NCBI GenBank assembly: GCA_024734555.1 | Contig: JANPWX010000449.1 | Location: forward strand, 2,462,219-2,526,218 | DNA from: Trochalopteron elliotii | Lineage: Eukaryota; Chordata; Aves; Passeriformes; Leiothrichidae | Reading direction: 5' to 3' | Length of the DNA stretch: 64,000 bases | Notes under the pieces: generated by a model | What the model was told of the DNA's origin: nothing | What the model saw: the letters and a program-made list of their open reading frames with translations, nothing else | Databases searched by the model: none | Shown here: positions 14,804-28,179 of the stretch, in pieces | How positions within the stretch are numbered: position 1 is the stretch's first letter | Layout: each line of letters opens with the position of its first letter | Translations under genes and position numbers: made by a program

Positions 14804-15141
14804 TGTATGAAGAAAAGTGACGCAGAGTCCCCAGGCAGGTGCAAAGGAGAAGCATTTTATTGCAAAAACATGGCCTTTTAAAGAAGCTAGCTGGTTATCA
14901 GTTACATGGTTTTAAAACACAACAAACATTATCCAAGCAACCACTACAAACCATGATGTAGAACACATAATGGCTCATAATGGTTATATAGCTTGTTTTT
15001 CTACTTCCAATTCAGCTGAGTCACTTTCCTACAGTCCTTTTCTTCTTACCCAAAGTAGCAGGCCTGAGCCATGATTTTACAAGGGTAACAAGGCCTTATT
15101 TTATAAGGCCTTGTTTTATAAGACCTTACATATATGCAACA
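14804..15141 (-). mobile_element. Solo LTR of an endogenous retrovirus (antisense)
   Basis: This 338-bp segment starts TGTATGAAG and ends GCAACA, giving TG...CA ends. On the minus strand it has the order of an LTR: U3 with an inverted AAGGCCTTAT/ATAAGGCCTT hairpin (15090-15112), a TTTAAAAGG TATA-like box, then the AATAAA signal (complement of 14856-14861), then a short R-U5 ending CTTCATACA. The flanking 5-mers are GAAAG and GGAAG, a possible 5-bp target duplication with one mismatch. No gag, pol or env sequence adjoins it, so it appears to be a solo LTR. The family was not identified. Confidence 0.65.
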
Positions 15142-15298
15142 GGAAGGAACCATATTGATTTCTATTTTTTTCATTGGCTTATTATTAATAATGTTCTTCA
15201 TGAAAAAAAAATTGTGTGATGAAAACTAAGCAGTGTGGTTTTCAAAAGATTGTGGATACTCACAAGCTGTAGTAGCAATGTCTTTTGCTGTACCTATT

Positions 15299-15376
15299 TC
15301 TAGTTAAGTGAATAGAATATAGTTAAGTGAATAGAGTATAGTTAAGTGAATAGACTATAGTTAAGAATAGTTAAGT
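15299..15376. repeat. 19-bp tandem repeat, about 4 copies
   Basis: The unit TATAGTTAAGTGAATAGAN starts at 15318 and 15337, with partial units on either side. Copies differ mainly at the last base, which suggests recent expansion. Confidence 0.9.
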
Positions 15377-15639
15377 GCCTGACTGCTACTGGCCTGTAAA
15401 CTTGGCCCTGGGAACATTCAAAATGCTACAGTGCTGAATAGTACAAAAAGCAGATTTCTAGCTCTGTACAGCACTGTAAAAACAGACGCTAGTCTAGAGG
15501 AGTTATTAAAGAATAACGCATCTTTCTTTGAAGTAAATTATGGTTTGGAACTTTGCCTGCATTAAAAAATCACAATTTAACTTGAAAGAGAAACATAGCT
15601 CTGCAGTGTTGAATATCCAGTCTGCTTGCATGCAATTTC

Positions 15640-15880
15640 GTAGAATTCTAGAGCACTTTGGGTTGCAAAGGACCTTAAAGATCACCTAATTCCAGCCCTT
15701 CTGCCTGGACACCTTCTGATAGATTGGTTTGATCAGAGTTCCATCCAACCCAGCCTTGAACATTTCCAGGGATAAAGCATCCACAACTCCTCTGGGTGAC
15801 CTGTTCCAGTGTCTCACCACAAAGTGAAGAATTTCTTCCTAATAGATAATTTTCAGTTTAAAACTCTTCCCCCTTTTTCA
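15640..15880 (-). mobile_element. CR1 LINE 3' fragment
   Basis: The + strand gives the antisense CR1 3' end: TAGAATTCTAGAGCACTTTG, GGTTGCAAAGGACCTTAAAG, ATCACCTAATTCCAGCCC, AACCCAGCCTTGAACATTTC and AAGAATTTCTTCCTAATAGA. It is moderately diverged and truncated at its 5' side, as most CR1 copies are. Confidence 0.88.
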
Positions 15881-18800
15881 TTTTTATTCACTGCCAAATT
15901 TATAAAAACTTTATTACATACAGAAGAATTGCAAATAAAATACAGATGCTCAAAACATTTTCTTGATAGATTACTAGGAGATTAATTTTTCTTTTTAAAA
16001 TAACCACTAATCAGTTTTAACTGTCAGTGAGGAAACTATCACCTGATAAACAGCTGTAATAATTTTAAATAATCATATTTTGATTTCCATATCTCTTTAC
16101 TTGCCTGCCTAGCTTATGTCAAAATATGCTTTTTGACATAATCAGTGCTCTGAAAACGGTTATGTAATATTTTATTTTGTGGAAAGTTTCTACTCTGAAG
16201 TGCCAGTCTTTTGTCAAATTTACATGAGGAATATCCTTTCAGGGCTGGTAAAACCTCTCTGTGAGGCTGCCCATCTCTGTGTGATGTTTCCAATGCAGAA
16301 GGCTATACCTAGACAAAGAACTAATACATCTTTTTTCTTCCTGCCCTAACATTTTGACATTAGTCCTGGCTTATGCTGTTCAGCTGTCATCACATTCTGC
16401 TTCAGAGACAAATCTCCATTCAGGACTTAGAAAATGTGATTTTTCATTGCATTTTTCAGAAATGTTACAGAATATTCTTACATGAAGGAAATTATTATAA
16501 AAGATAAAATATTTCTAACATGGAGATAGACCACCTGAAATATGACCCAAGAATCAAGCGTGACATAAACCCACCAATGGACAACGGTGCTGCATTATGA
16601 GCTGGCATACAGAAGCAAGGGTTTATATTGCTTGCTTCACTTCCTCTTTTAGCAAGAAATACAATACAGAAATTCACATTTCAGTATAACCAGAAAAACT
16701 GGTTGAGATGAACAAGTGTTCAGACTGTTCACTGTATTTGGCTTCTACTTAGTTTGTACTGTGATAGTGTATGATGATGACAACTGTTACTCTTGGCAGC
16801 ATTATTTTCATTTCTCAGAGAGGTTAGACTGTCCCCCACAGTACTGGCCAGCTGCAACTCCAGCTGAGCTTTGGCCACACAAATTTTCCCCCTTACAGCA
16901 GCAAACAGTTGCAGCTCTGTAGTCCTCCCTTGTCAATAACAGTCTTAAAACAGAGAAAAAAATTACAAAATTAAATGATTGAAAGTCACAAAAGCTAGAA
17001 GAAATATATTTTCTCTAAGTCTAAATAAATGTTATTGAGTGCTATGGATTATTCTCTCTATATATCTGTAAAAGATTCACCCCGTCATACATTTTTCTAT
17101 TTAATATAGTGCCTTATGATTTGTATCAATAAAATAATAAGCCATGTGCCTAGGATATTCTTTTCTACCAAACCTAATTTTAATATAAGTGTGTCTTTAA
17201 AATGAAGCATATTACAAAATTTTATTCTGAAACAACTGTGGCATGCCTGGTGTAAGATTAGAGTTAGTGGGAGAAATCAGTTATAATGGTAATTCAGCTA
17301 AAGTTAGAAGGACCATTTCAGTGTAGGAGGATCCCTAGAGAGGGTAGAAAATGACCATGTGGCTGGATCTGTGCAACAGATACAAAGATGTTACAAGATT
17401 ATAAAGCAGTAAACTGACTAAAGACTGGCATCCTTTTGAACAACAGAAGGTAGAGTTCACCCAAAGAGCTGTATCAAAGATCATTCAGGGACAGCTAGGC
17501 TTTGTTTCATTGACTTAAAAAAGGATTTGCATCTGCAAACACTATTACTTGGTCTTCAAATTACAAGGCCTATTTTCAGTTTACACAATGGGATTACCAC
17601 TTGCTAGTGGAAGGTCAGTTTCTGTCCTTTGGATGAGAAATTGGAACCTATTTGAAAAAGTTGGATGTATTTCATTGTTTCAATAGTATCTTGATATCTA
17701 ATATTTTATAAAAACTCTTACGCATCCAGCAAAAGAAGTGCAATTTTTGTTAATTCTGTGTGTAACATCAAGCTCTCATAATTGTGCTAGGGAAACAGGG
17801 CTGCTATGCAACAGATCTCTCAGAAAGTTTTCTGAGTAGTTTGTCTACTTATGACAGTTAAAATAGTCTGCAATAACTTCAGTACTATTTGTTTGACTTT
17901 ATACTGCAGAGGTGAATGAGTCATAAGGTGCCTCTGGTTCTGATTTTAGAAGCTAAGAGAAATAAATTGATTTCTTTCTTTTTGCCTAGAACTGTAAAAA
18001 AAATGTGTTCAAAAATACACATAACTAGTCTTAATTTTAGTGGAGGTTTTTTCTGGTTGTTTTGAAGTTAGTTGATTAAAAACATTAGAGACAAGTGCAA
18101 CTATGATGTGAAAATTACATTGTATGGGCATATAGAATAACAGGTGGGAATAACTTAATTGGGAAATAAACATTACCTGAGACATTGAGCAAAATACTGT
18201 TTTATAGAGTGGGCTGAAGAAGAAAAAGTACAAAAAACTCTTCATAAACTGCAGATTTTTGCAGTTATTAGAGGGTGCTTTATTGTCTTTATGCAGTTAG
18301 GAGTTGGGTGCTATAATGTACATGCTCTTACACTGTCATCATCTCACAAAACTATATATTTATTTCACTTACATATGTGTATAAGATGAAAATTTAAAAA
18401 GATATAGTCAGTCATGTTCTTTATGTCAGATTAAGAATTTACATTATATTTTCATTTATTTATGTTGCTGAAATAAAATACCTCTAGTACCTAACTAGAG
18501 TTTTCAAAATGTTCCTTGAAGACAGTGTGTTTTAAATTTCTTCAGCTTATCATTATGGGTGTGATAACTTTCTAGTCCCTGGTGGCTGGAGATTCCTCTT
18601 TGCTGTGCAGAGAATCTTATGAGCCCATGAGAGTCAGAAACACACTGGCATGAATCAGACTCCTGCAGAACAGGGCCATAGCCCAGCAGCCTCTTACATG
18701 ACCTATAGGCAGAAAAAAATTCTCCATTTGGAAAGCTCTGAAGAGGTTTAGATACCCACAGCACATACATATCACTCCCACAAGGTGGAAGCCACTTCTA

Positions 18801-20104
18801 CAAAAAGAAGGTAAAGTTTGTGTAAACATTCGGTACTCAGTGGATATGCATGTAATATACTCTGCCACCCTATATAAAATCCTATACCATGGATTTTTGT
18901 GTTAACGTGCACAGTAGTTGTTTGAGATATGATTATTTTGATATTTTCATCAAGTATGTCTTTGTGTGTAGTAAATTTTTTTTAGGTCCTCATTTGGGAA
19001 AGGTTAGATTTAAGCATTTTTTAGACATTTTAATATTAAGATGAGGTACCTGATTGTCTTTGAAAAGCAGTCAGAGATGAAAAGTACACCATGGTGATAT
19101 TCAGAAACTTCGTGTTTAAAATACATATTGAGTATTTTTTGGTTAGAGTCAGTTTGTGTTTTCCAAAATTTGAACCTCAATCTTCCCAACCACTGAGGAG
19201 CTTTGTAAACACCAGAACAGATTATAAGTGTACTCTCAGGAATCTGGAAGTTCCCACTACCTCTTCCACCTCTGTAAATAAAATACTAATTGGAACAGGG
19301 CCTATGATTTTTGCAGCAGAAGGGAATGCCCTCTATGTTAAATTCTAGAATCAGTCTTTTTTTTATGCTCTAGTAAAGATTGATCTGAAAATTAAAAAGA
19401 ACAGGGGAGTGAACATGTACATCTCATATATTATGTGAATGCCAGATATAGCTAAACTTCTGGGTATTCTAGGATGATTTTCACTCTATCAGTATTTAAG
19501 AAGTTATTTCAGAAAAGAAAACCTTCCCAACTGATATGTCATTGCAATTTTTTTCTCTTTGATAAACAGGTATCTTCTAATAAAGTAATACTTTAAAGAA
19601 AATTATTTAAAAGCCCCAGAAACAACAGGTGAACTGTGGGTGGGAAGCTGAGCAGTATGATACAAAAGGACACTTTTTTCCTTCTGGATGGAAACTGTTA
19701 TATCCTTAGGAACATTTTCTACAGAAAAATTGACTTTAGGTTTTATGAACAGCACCTCACATGATGACAGCCCTACCTGCTACAATTCGTATCATGAAAG
19801 GGAGAGTTTTCAGATTTATTTACTTCAAGCTATTTTTTTCATTTTGTCTTTTCAAACTTGGACCTTTATTGCCACAGCAAGTTCATAAAGCAAGTTCATA
19901 GGCATCCAAAACCTGACGTGGAGGAACAGCCCCGAGGAAATGATAAAAACATGTCCTGTGATCTATTGGGTTGTTACTCATCATGAACATTGGTATTATT
20001 GGCAAGCACAAAATTTACTAAATCATGAGGAATCTGGATTGCTACAAGTAGAATTGAAGATCTACAGCCTAACTGTAGAAGACAAGCTCTGATTGCATTT
20101 GAAC

Positions 20105-20114
<10 letters not shown>
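15881..20114. other. AT-rich intronic stretch, nothing recognised
   Basis: No gene or known repeat was recognised. A 14-bp direct duplication (GCAAGTTCATAAA/GCAAGTTCATAGG) at about 19879-19903 is the only local structure I noticed. Confidence 0.5.

Positions 20115-20142
<28 letters not shown>
20115..20142. repeat. Poly(A) run, 28 bp, followed by GAAA repeats
   Basis: Twenty-eight A's run into GAAAGAAAGGAAAAAAAT. This could be the tail of an unrecognised + strand retroinsertion or simple slippage; no body was identified. Read on the other strand it creates the Phe run at the end of a 147-codon chance frame. Confidence 0.9.
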
Positions 20143-20143
<1 letters not shown>

Positions 20144-20511
20144 AAAGAAAGGAAAAAAATAATAACTATTTCTTCTACCCTTCTAGCAGCAGGTTTTTCC
20201 TTTAGCCCATGCATACTTGAAGAGATATCAATGGGTTGTTTCAGAGCAATTAATGATGCCTCCATATGTCCTATAAAAATTGGACTGCTTTCCATAAATT
20301 CCCTCCATGTCATCCTGGCCCTCAATTTTTGTCTGGGATCAATGAATTCTCTAGAACCCACTAATGAATATACCAAAATCTGAAGCAAAATTAGCACTGG
20401 TGCTTGGTTCTTCTGGTAGTCTGAGTTAGTCAATAGTGTCATGTATGGTTCTTCTTTGGGATCTGCCCATCTAATCGGAAATCTTTGAATCTTTGACCAT
20501 TTTCTCTTTCC

Positions 20512-20578
20512 AGAATCATAGAATGATTTTTGTTGAGAAGTACTTTTAAAGATCATCTGTTTGTAATGCTTCTGCCTC
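20512..20578 (-). mobile_element. Short CR1 3'-end fragment
   Basis: AGAATCATAGAATGATTTTT followed by GTTGAGAAGTACTTTTAAAG and ATCATCTGTTTGTAATGC matches the antisense 3' end of CR1. It stops after about 65 bp. Confidence 0.65.
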
Positions 20579-20910
20579 AGAGTGTTGCTAGTAGTGATTT
20601 GGTGTGGATAAAGGAGATAGAAAAGAAGTGGTAAAAAGAACAGAGGGGAGCTTTGTAAGGTCTACAGAAGTAAAGATCATTGTCAGGCATTCGTGCTCTC
20701 AAGCAACTCAGTAGCCATGTGGTGGATGTAGACTCAGCTACCTCAGTGTAGCTGGAACAAAAACCTGGTGCAGAAGTCTTTGCAAAGAGATTTTTCAAAG
20801 AAAAGGTGGTGGTAAATCTTACTACAAATATAGCAGTGTATACAAGCAAGAGACCTTTCTTTACTTCTGCAATCTCTATACGGAAAAATTGGTGTTGTCT
20901 TCCAAACAGA

Positions 20911-21063
20911 GATTTCTGTTTTGGGACCTTGGAACATTTACACAGCTCATAGGTAAATTTCAGAATTGTCACCATCACCCTGTGTATTCAGATTTCAAAA
21001 TTTTGCAAACTCCTTTTGATAAAGGTCTTCACTCAAAGGTCAAGCAATGTTTTAAATTACTAA
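20911..21063 (+). repeat. Left arm of a long inverted repeat
   Basis: These 153 bases equal the reverse complement of 22696-22848 at all but three positions (20973, 21014, 21060), about 98% identity. Weaker similarity continues outward for about 20 bp, to 20891 on this side and 22870 on the other. The inner border ends abruptly at about 21064. No transposon terminus motif or target-site duplication was found. The sequence is AT-rich and lacks a credible coding frame. Confidence 0.95.
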
Positions 21064-22695
21064 CCACAAGAGAGCTGCTGTTATTTTTTTAGTCTGAACC
21101 ATGTATTTTTAGAGGTTAAAGTAATAGCAGCAGCTGATATTTATTTTTTGCTGTGTTAGTGAGTGCTCATCAATAACCTAATGGCCATATCTGATTCTAC
21201 AAAAAAGCCGGTGTTTTGACCAAGTAGCATACAGCATATCTGCTGATGTATAATTTTGATACTTTTTAGAATTATTTAACTCACCGCTATTCATGGTCTA
21301 GGTGCAATCTTATCCATATAGTTCTTTATTTACTCTAGGGATACTATGGTGGTAACTGCGTATTTTGTTCCTGTTTCTCTTGTTGCCAGTTATAGGAAAG
21401 TTACAAATGTAACCAGACAGATTTTAATCTTTGTTGCAAGTATCATCAATATACCGTGATTCTTTTAACTTCTCTGCTTTCACTATATCAGATTTTCTGA
21501 TTCTCTTCATGCCTTCAATATTTCCTTCTGCTCCACTCTGTTGGCAGGAATAAAGTGCTTGTGAATTGCAGAGGGGAGAGACACAACTGAGCCACTTTCA
21601 TTTTCTTCTTAAGTCTATGTATCTTCCATAACCTAAAATTTGACAGTTTCTCTCCTGCACTTATTTATTCTTTTTCTTTTCTTGGTTCCAATGCTGTTTG
21701 GTGTCAGTCTTCTATGGGAAATGTGAGACGATAAAAAAAATGAAAGTAATATCAGAGTTTAAAATCCTACAGAGATTTGCCTTCGTGTATGGTTCCACTG
21801 GCTAATAATGAGTATAAACATAAGAAATTCTCCATTTCAAAAAGTAGTATTTTCAAGTCTCTGTGCTTAGGCAGAGGGAAGAAGAATTTTCAGTTTCTGA
21901 GGGCCTTCTCTCTTTAAAGAAATTATGGAGATTGAATCAGCTGGATTGAATCAGCAAATCTCAAGCACAAGAAATGAATGAACCTCTTTGATTCTGCTGC
22001 CCACAGGATCAGATCACAAAGTTTATTCTCACTTTCTGCATCCCAGAAGTTCCCTGACAGAAGACAAAGAATGGAGAATAAAGAAATCTGGCATCAGTTG
22101 TTCTCAAAAGATATTTGAAAGAAACAGCCCTTCCCTGCTGCCACCTACCAAAGCTTTCAGAAATTCAATTTGCATTCCATGTTGACAGCTAAAAAAAACA
22201 GGCTTAGAAATATCTGACCCACACAGATCCCATACAGCAGCAAGAATAAAACTTTTACTTTCTTTCAGAGAGCATCTCAAAGGTCTTAAATTGGAGGAAA
22301 GAAAGCTTAAGTTGGAGAGTCAGTCGCATGCTCTAAAATTTCTGTGCTTAAGCTCCCTCCCTCTAAAGGAGATTACAAAAATGTAAATAAATTAATAATA
22401 AAATACAAAAGGTTTATTTGTTCATCCTCATGGAAGGCCTCAGGGAGATAATCCTTAGGATCTAGTTCTACCCATTTATACACAATTTAAAAGACATGAG
22501 GAAAAAACCATATTTTTATTCTTCCAGATGTGCCGTTACAGTATTTTCCTGTAGGACAGGGGGGCCAGCAGCTCAAATAGAATTTAAGAATCAAATACTG
22601 AAACAGTAACTCTCAAAAAATGTAACCTTTTTCAGACAAGAGTAAAATTTTTGAAGTATGTCTAGGAACTGTCTGTACGTCTGATGTAAGCCAAC
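21064..22695. other. Spacer between the inverted-repeat arms
   Basis: The 1632 bp between the arms contains no transposase-like or other recognisable frame. The longest frames are about 65 codons and carry no motif. Confidence 0.6.
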
Positions 22696-22848
22696 TTACT
22701 AATTTAAAACATTGCTTGACCTTTGAGTGAAGACCTTTATCAAAGGGAGTTTGCAAAATTTTGAAATCTGAATACACAGGGTGATAGTGACAATTCTGAA
22801 ATTTACCTATGAGCTGTGTAAATGTTCCAAGGTCCCAAAACAGAAATC
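22696..22848 (-). repeat. Right arm of a long inverted repeat
   Basis: This is the partner of 20911-21063, in opposite orientation after a 1632-bp spacer. The two arms could fold into a 153-bp hairpin in an intronic transcript. They may be terminal inverted repeats of an unnamed non-autonomous DNA element of about 2 kb, an inverted local duplication, or two copies of an unknown dispersed repeat. Confidence 0.95.
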
Positions 22849-22870
22849 TGTCTGCTTAGCAGACAACACA

Positions 22871-25800
22871 AATACTAAATTTCCCACATGTAAGAAGCAC
22901 TTACTAGAAATACAGGTTTTTCGTGCTAAAATTAGGAGATCCAAGTGTCAGAATTGTGCCCTAGGTGACCCATGTGTACACTGTGGTGGAAGTTCTGTCG
23001 TTGCGGATCTGTGGACTCCATTCTGAAAACAAATAAAAGTGAGCTACATGAAGTTGATTTTCTTGAGTAATTAGGTCCACAAATTCAACCTGCTTTGGAG
23101 ATAAATTGAGACTGGCACTAAGCGAAGACAGATTTTATTATGTTATTGCACAGTTGAATTTGCCCTATGCTTCATTAGAAGTTATTGCAACTTTCTCCCC
23201 TCAAGCTACTTTGTATCGAAACTGGGTAGAAATACTTTGGTTCTAGAAATCATGTGCCTGGAAATGTGTCTCAAAATATGTCCTCCCTACTTGTGACTGA
23301 TAGGTCTTGTCTGACTCTGTGCTACACTAGCTGAAACCTCCCAGAATAACAGTTCTCTAGGCTTTACTGTTTCAAAGTAAGAGACATTTCAGGTAAGCAG
23401 AGATTTTTCTCTATGATGATTGACATTCATTGTCTTTTAGGCATGTAAAACCATAGATAGGAACATAAAATCCTCAGAATGCAAATTCCCTTGAAATGAC
23501 AAGGCTTACTGATTCACTATCTTTTCTTTATGGAGAGGATTTTGAAATGAAAGCTATAACCTCAGGCTTCAAAACAGACACAGGAAAGGTCCATATACCA
23601 AACAGATGATTTAGAATAAATCTTTCTGTTCAGTGTTATTCATACTTAAAAATTTACTTATATGACAGCAGTAAATTAGGTTGTAGTGGAAAGAACTGTT
23701 ATAAATTCTCTTGGAAAGAGATCTACATTTTAGTCAACCTTGACTGATTTCAAAATCTTCTTTATTTAAAAATTCCAGCTATATTCCATGTCTATATATT
23801 TAAAACTACTTTTGAAATGGAAATCAGCTATAAATCCAAAACAATTCAAGACATGATAAATCTTTTCTTACTGTTGCCCATGTGTACTCCTGTAAGTCCT
23901 TGAAAAAATAATGCTACTTTGAAATGTAATTCTGATTTCTTTAGAAAAATCCTCTGTGGTGATTTCTAAAATCAACTGTGCTTATTTTTTTCTGCTGTAC
24001 TTTTAATTGTCATTGCGTTTCACTTGATGTACATATAGGGGCCAAGTGTGTCTGTCAGGCTGATTCAGTGCTGGCCCAACTGCAGTAAAATTACATCTAC
24101 TACAGTGCCAATGCTTACAGATTATTTGTTTCTCACACAGATTTTTTTTAATGCATTTATATGTTTTATTAAAATTCTGCGTGAAAATTTATAATACTGT
24201 TGTTTGGTGGGTTAATTTTATTTTTAGACCTTTTGTTGAATAAGAAAACATGCTTTTGTTCCATTTTCATAAATATGTTGTCATGTATTTCTTTTTTTAA
24301 ATTCCTTATTGTAATTCTTCAGCATGACTATTGAAACACGAGGCAAAGAACTCACGATAATTTCTTTGTAGCTGTAACAAGTCATTGACTAGTCTACAAA
24401 GAGGTTCGTGGCTGCCCACTGCTGGATGGAATGATGTTACAGGGTATTTCCTTGGGCTGCATTGTGATAATGTTGTATCATTTTGAACGTGGCTTTTCAC
24501 TTGAGAATGCAGACCTCCATTCTCCTTCAAACATCCTTTAGCATAAAACTGTGAGGTTTCTCTGCAATGCTGAGATCTTTTACTTGTATGTATAATATGT
24601 AAAGCAGTTATAATCTGCCAACTTTTTACATGTAACATGTAATATTTTCCCTTTTGTATGTTAACCATTATTCTTAGTCACTAGAAATTTATATAATACC
24701 TTGTCCAGTTTGCTCAAATATGCTAAGTTTTTTATAATATGTATATGTAGGAACAATAACTACAAATTACCATAAATTTATATGTCACCTAGATGTTATT
24801 TACATTTTTGACACCTATAAAATGGATCCTTCAATTTTCTAAAAGTTATTGAAAAGGAAACATCATTACAGATAGCCCCACATCCATAAAACCTATTGCT
24901 GGACTTGAAAATTAAAGTTTTTATTTCTAAAGTTTAGAAAACCAGCAGCTAGCTAATTATTAAACTGCATTTATCACTTTTTCTGTGTGACAAAACAGTT
25001 GTGTTAGAAAATTATATTAGTGGTCCTATTATTATTTTGAAATAATTCACTCTTTCTTGGAGATCATCTGTTTAGTCTCTCTTTTTCTTTATTGTAAAAG
25101 ACTGTATGAACAGCTCAAGTCTGTGTCCTTCAAGGTGCTGCTGCTGTGTCTCAGTGGCTGCATCCTTTTGATGACTTTCCTTTGATTTTACAAACACTTC
25201 ACTGTGGGTGCCAGGGCCACTGCCAGAACAGGCTTGCAGTTGGAAATGCATACAAGTAGGCACCAGATCCTGTGGTTAAAACCAACCAGTATGAATAAAG
25301 AAGTATTGAGTATCACATGAAGAGACTGTGGGATGTTCATAGCGTGTAGATGTGCCTGATTTACCCTATGAGAACACAAATGCCTGCACAGTGCACTCTT
25401 ATTTATTTCATTGCAAATCCTGGAACAGTTTTTGATGTTTTGAAGGGTTTATGTCTTTAATCTCTTTTGGTACATCTCAGACAAGATAAGTTTTGCCATG
25501 TGCATTTGCATGGCACTGCTGTTTGCATGCAGGAGGATGGTGGAACAATGTCCATCATAACAGGGTGGGATTTTTAAATTTTTATTTTCTTTATTATTTT
25601 TAAAAACAGTCCACTGTTTAAAAACAATAGACATAAAATACTACCTCCTTAACAATCTGTAGATTTAGGCACCACTTTAAATATTAGAAAAGAAATATTA
25701 ATAAATATTTTGCAAGAGCATTTGTCCAGAGCACAAGTATGATTTTCACTCTATGTCTGTAAGAGTTTTTTAATTGCTAGCAGTAGTTGTTTACACTGAC

Positions 25801-28179
25801 AGTACATCCAGTGATTAATTCACAGGATTCCTTAGGGAAGACTGAGCCACAAAAAGGTCTCAAAGATGCAAGCCAGGGTAGAGAGTGCACTGTAAAATAT
25901 TTAGCAAACATTGAAGCTAACCACAAAGAACTACAAAGAGGATCCAAGGGTAGAGAAGAAAATATTATCTGCCTCAAAATAAAAAAAGCTTTTAACCTGG
26001 AGACAGATGTTTTAAAGGGGATGAAAGACTGCATTTCCAATGGACACATAAGCATGCCAAACTGGGATAATGTGTCGGGAAGTGTATCACAGGGAACACA
26101 AAAACTTACATTACATTGTTTCCTTTGTTAATTGATTGATTGATTACTTAATTGATTATTAGGATTTTGACTGCTTGATGATGGTATTAATAAATCAGTC
26201 AAGTAATTTTATACTAAAATACTGTCACAAATTTCCTCTTTGCTGTGGATTGATCTATTTTTTCCCCTAACATTGATATGCATATCATTGTAGGAAGGAG
26301 GAGATATAAATAAGGATTTCTCTCCATCTAATTACTTTAATTGATTTGTGCTGAAATAGTTGACCTTTAGAACAAGGTTCTCCCTTCTCATTCAGAATTG
26401 ACAGCTCACTCTGATGATCATCAGCCACTGGGAAAATAAGTTAAGGTTTCAATTAAAATCATGCAGTGTAGGCTAATCTGTGGATCTCACATTAGTAATG
26501 CTCTTTGCTTCCCTGCTAGAGAGTATGTATCATGTTTGGGCTGAAAAATACTATATGAAAAACACCTGAAGAAGTGCTACAGTGAAGTATATCTAAAAAT
26601 TTCCAAACCAAACCAACACAGGGGTCTTAGACCACATGACAACAAATTACACCTAGTCAATAGCACCTCTCTTTCAGGTCAAAGATCACAAGGTATTTAG
26701 AAAAAGCTAATTCTTACACTGTATTTCTTGGGTGGTATGAGAGTAATGATGCCCTCAGCTATGTACACTGTTTGCTTTAAGTCTTATTTTTCAGGAAAAG
26801 CAGGCCTAAAACTCCCTTATATTAGACATACAGGCATGAACAATCCACATTGTTAAAGTGTCAGACATACCTGTGGCCTTCAAGAGTGCAAAAACCAGAA
26901 GAAGTAAATGTTGAACTAGATGGAATATGCTAATTAATGAGTCTGTTACTATTCTTTGTAGTTAATTTTTTCTTCAATATGATCATTAAAGAGTCTTCAA
27001 AATGTTTTATATTTTTTACTTCCAAAAACCACTTTTCATTACATGACCTCAGTGAATTTCAAAAAAAGGTGCAAAGCACTCACTGAACATAATTACTATG
27101 TTTGAAGCCCATGCTATGGCAGAAACACGCCCTAGCTCATTTCATTCTGTATATTACATTAGCATGCTTTAAAAGATACAACATTAAGTGTTTCAATAGA
27201 AAAAAATATGACAATAAACTCAATGCACTTTTCTTAGTTCAAAACCAGTTTGGACAAATGTTGTTCCATAATTGGAATATATTATTACTTTTATTATTTG
27301 TATTACTGCAGTTGGAAGCATTCTCTAGTAGAAAGTGTTCTGTATTAAAGTACATTTTGGTTACTCTGGTGTATGTCATATGTTGGATGCAAAGTGAGAA
27401 TAATTAGGCCTATATTGAGTAATCTATTTGCTGAATTATGAGTATGAAGTGGAAGTAAGATGAAAGATAGATTGTTTTTTGAGGAGGAAAGGAAGCAATG
27501 ACTAACTCTACAAAAACATCTTTATATTATTCAAAATAATTCCTCATAAAAATTCATGACATTTAAATTAGCTCTAAGGGTATAATAGTCCAAAAATGTT
27601 GATTCAATTGCAAATAGCCACTGGAAATATTCTTTACTATCTCTCAGTCAATGTTTTAAGTCTTCAAATCACTTCCTCTTAGTTATTTTAAAGGAAAATA
27701 AAATAGATCACTAATTATTTTTTCTCTTGTCTGTCTATAATATTCTATGTTCTTAAATTTGCATGACCATATATCTAAGAAAAAGACAAATTCTAAAGCG
27801 AGAGGGTATTGCAGATTTTCAATTAAATTATCATGTATCTTCCTTGAATGGTGGGCTACTGAAAATCTCAACAGAACAATTTTTGGATTGAAGGTTTGCT
27901 TATTCTTGCCAAAAACCTGGCAAAAACAATTTTTTCCACAAAGAAAGACCACCTTGCATACGTAACTTTTCTCCCTTTCTCATGCTGTCATAACTATGGT
28001 GAGAAGGGCTGATGAAGATCACGGGGATATTTTCCTTGAGAACTTCCAGCTTCTAAGTCATCCCTCACTGCTTCTTTGGAAAACAATTCTAATTTCTTCA
28101 TTTTTCACTCCTTTACAGGAGAACCAAATATTTTGAACAGAAAAGACACAAATTAAGCTTTATTGATTTATGATGAGAA
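22871..28179. other. AT-rich intronic stretch, nothing recognised
   Basis: Frames of 120 codons (24306-24668, minus) and 114 codons (25787-26131, plus) have no domain signature, no clear retrocopy context and no splice logic. A short (ATTG)n-like run lies at 26129-26159. No repeat family was recognised. Confidence 0.5.

Noticed and set aside
20113..20556. 147-codon minus-strand open frame
   Set aside because: It ends in a Phe run made by the poly(A) tract, begins inside a CR1 fragment and shows no known domain.
20577..20978. 133-codon minus-strand open frame whose N-terminal part is mirrored by a frame at 22781-23026
   Set aside because: The shared peptide is only the inverted-repeat arm read in the same phase. 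Outside the arm the two frames are unrelated, so this is duplicated non-coding DNA.
24306..24668. 120-codon minus-strand open frame
   Set aside because: No motif, no splice or retrocopy context. About a dozen frames above 100 codons are expected by chance in 64 kb of this composition.
25787..26131. 114-codon plus-strand open frame
   Set aside because: No recognisable family and no supporting context; consistent with chance.
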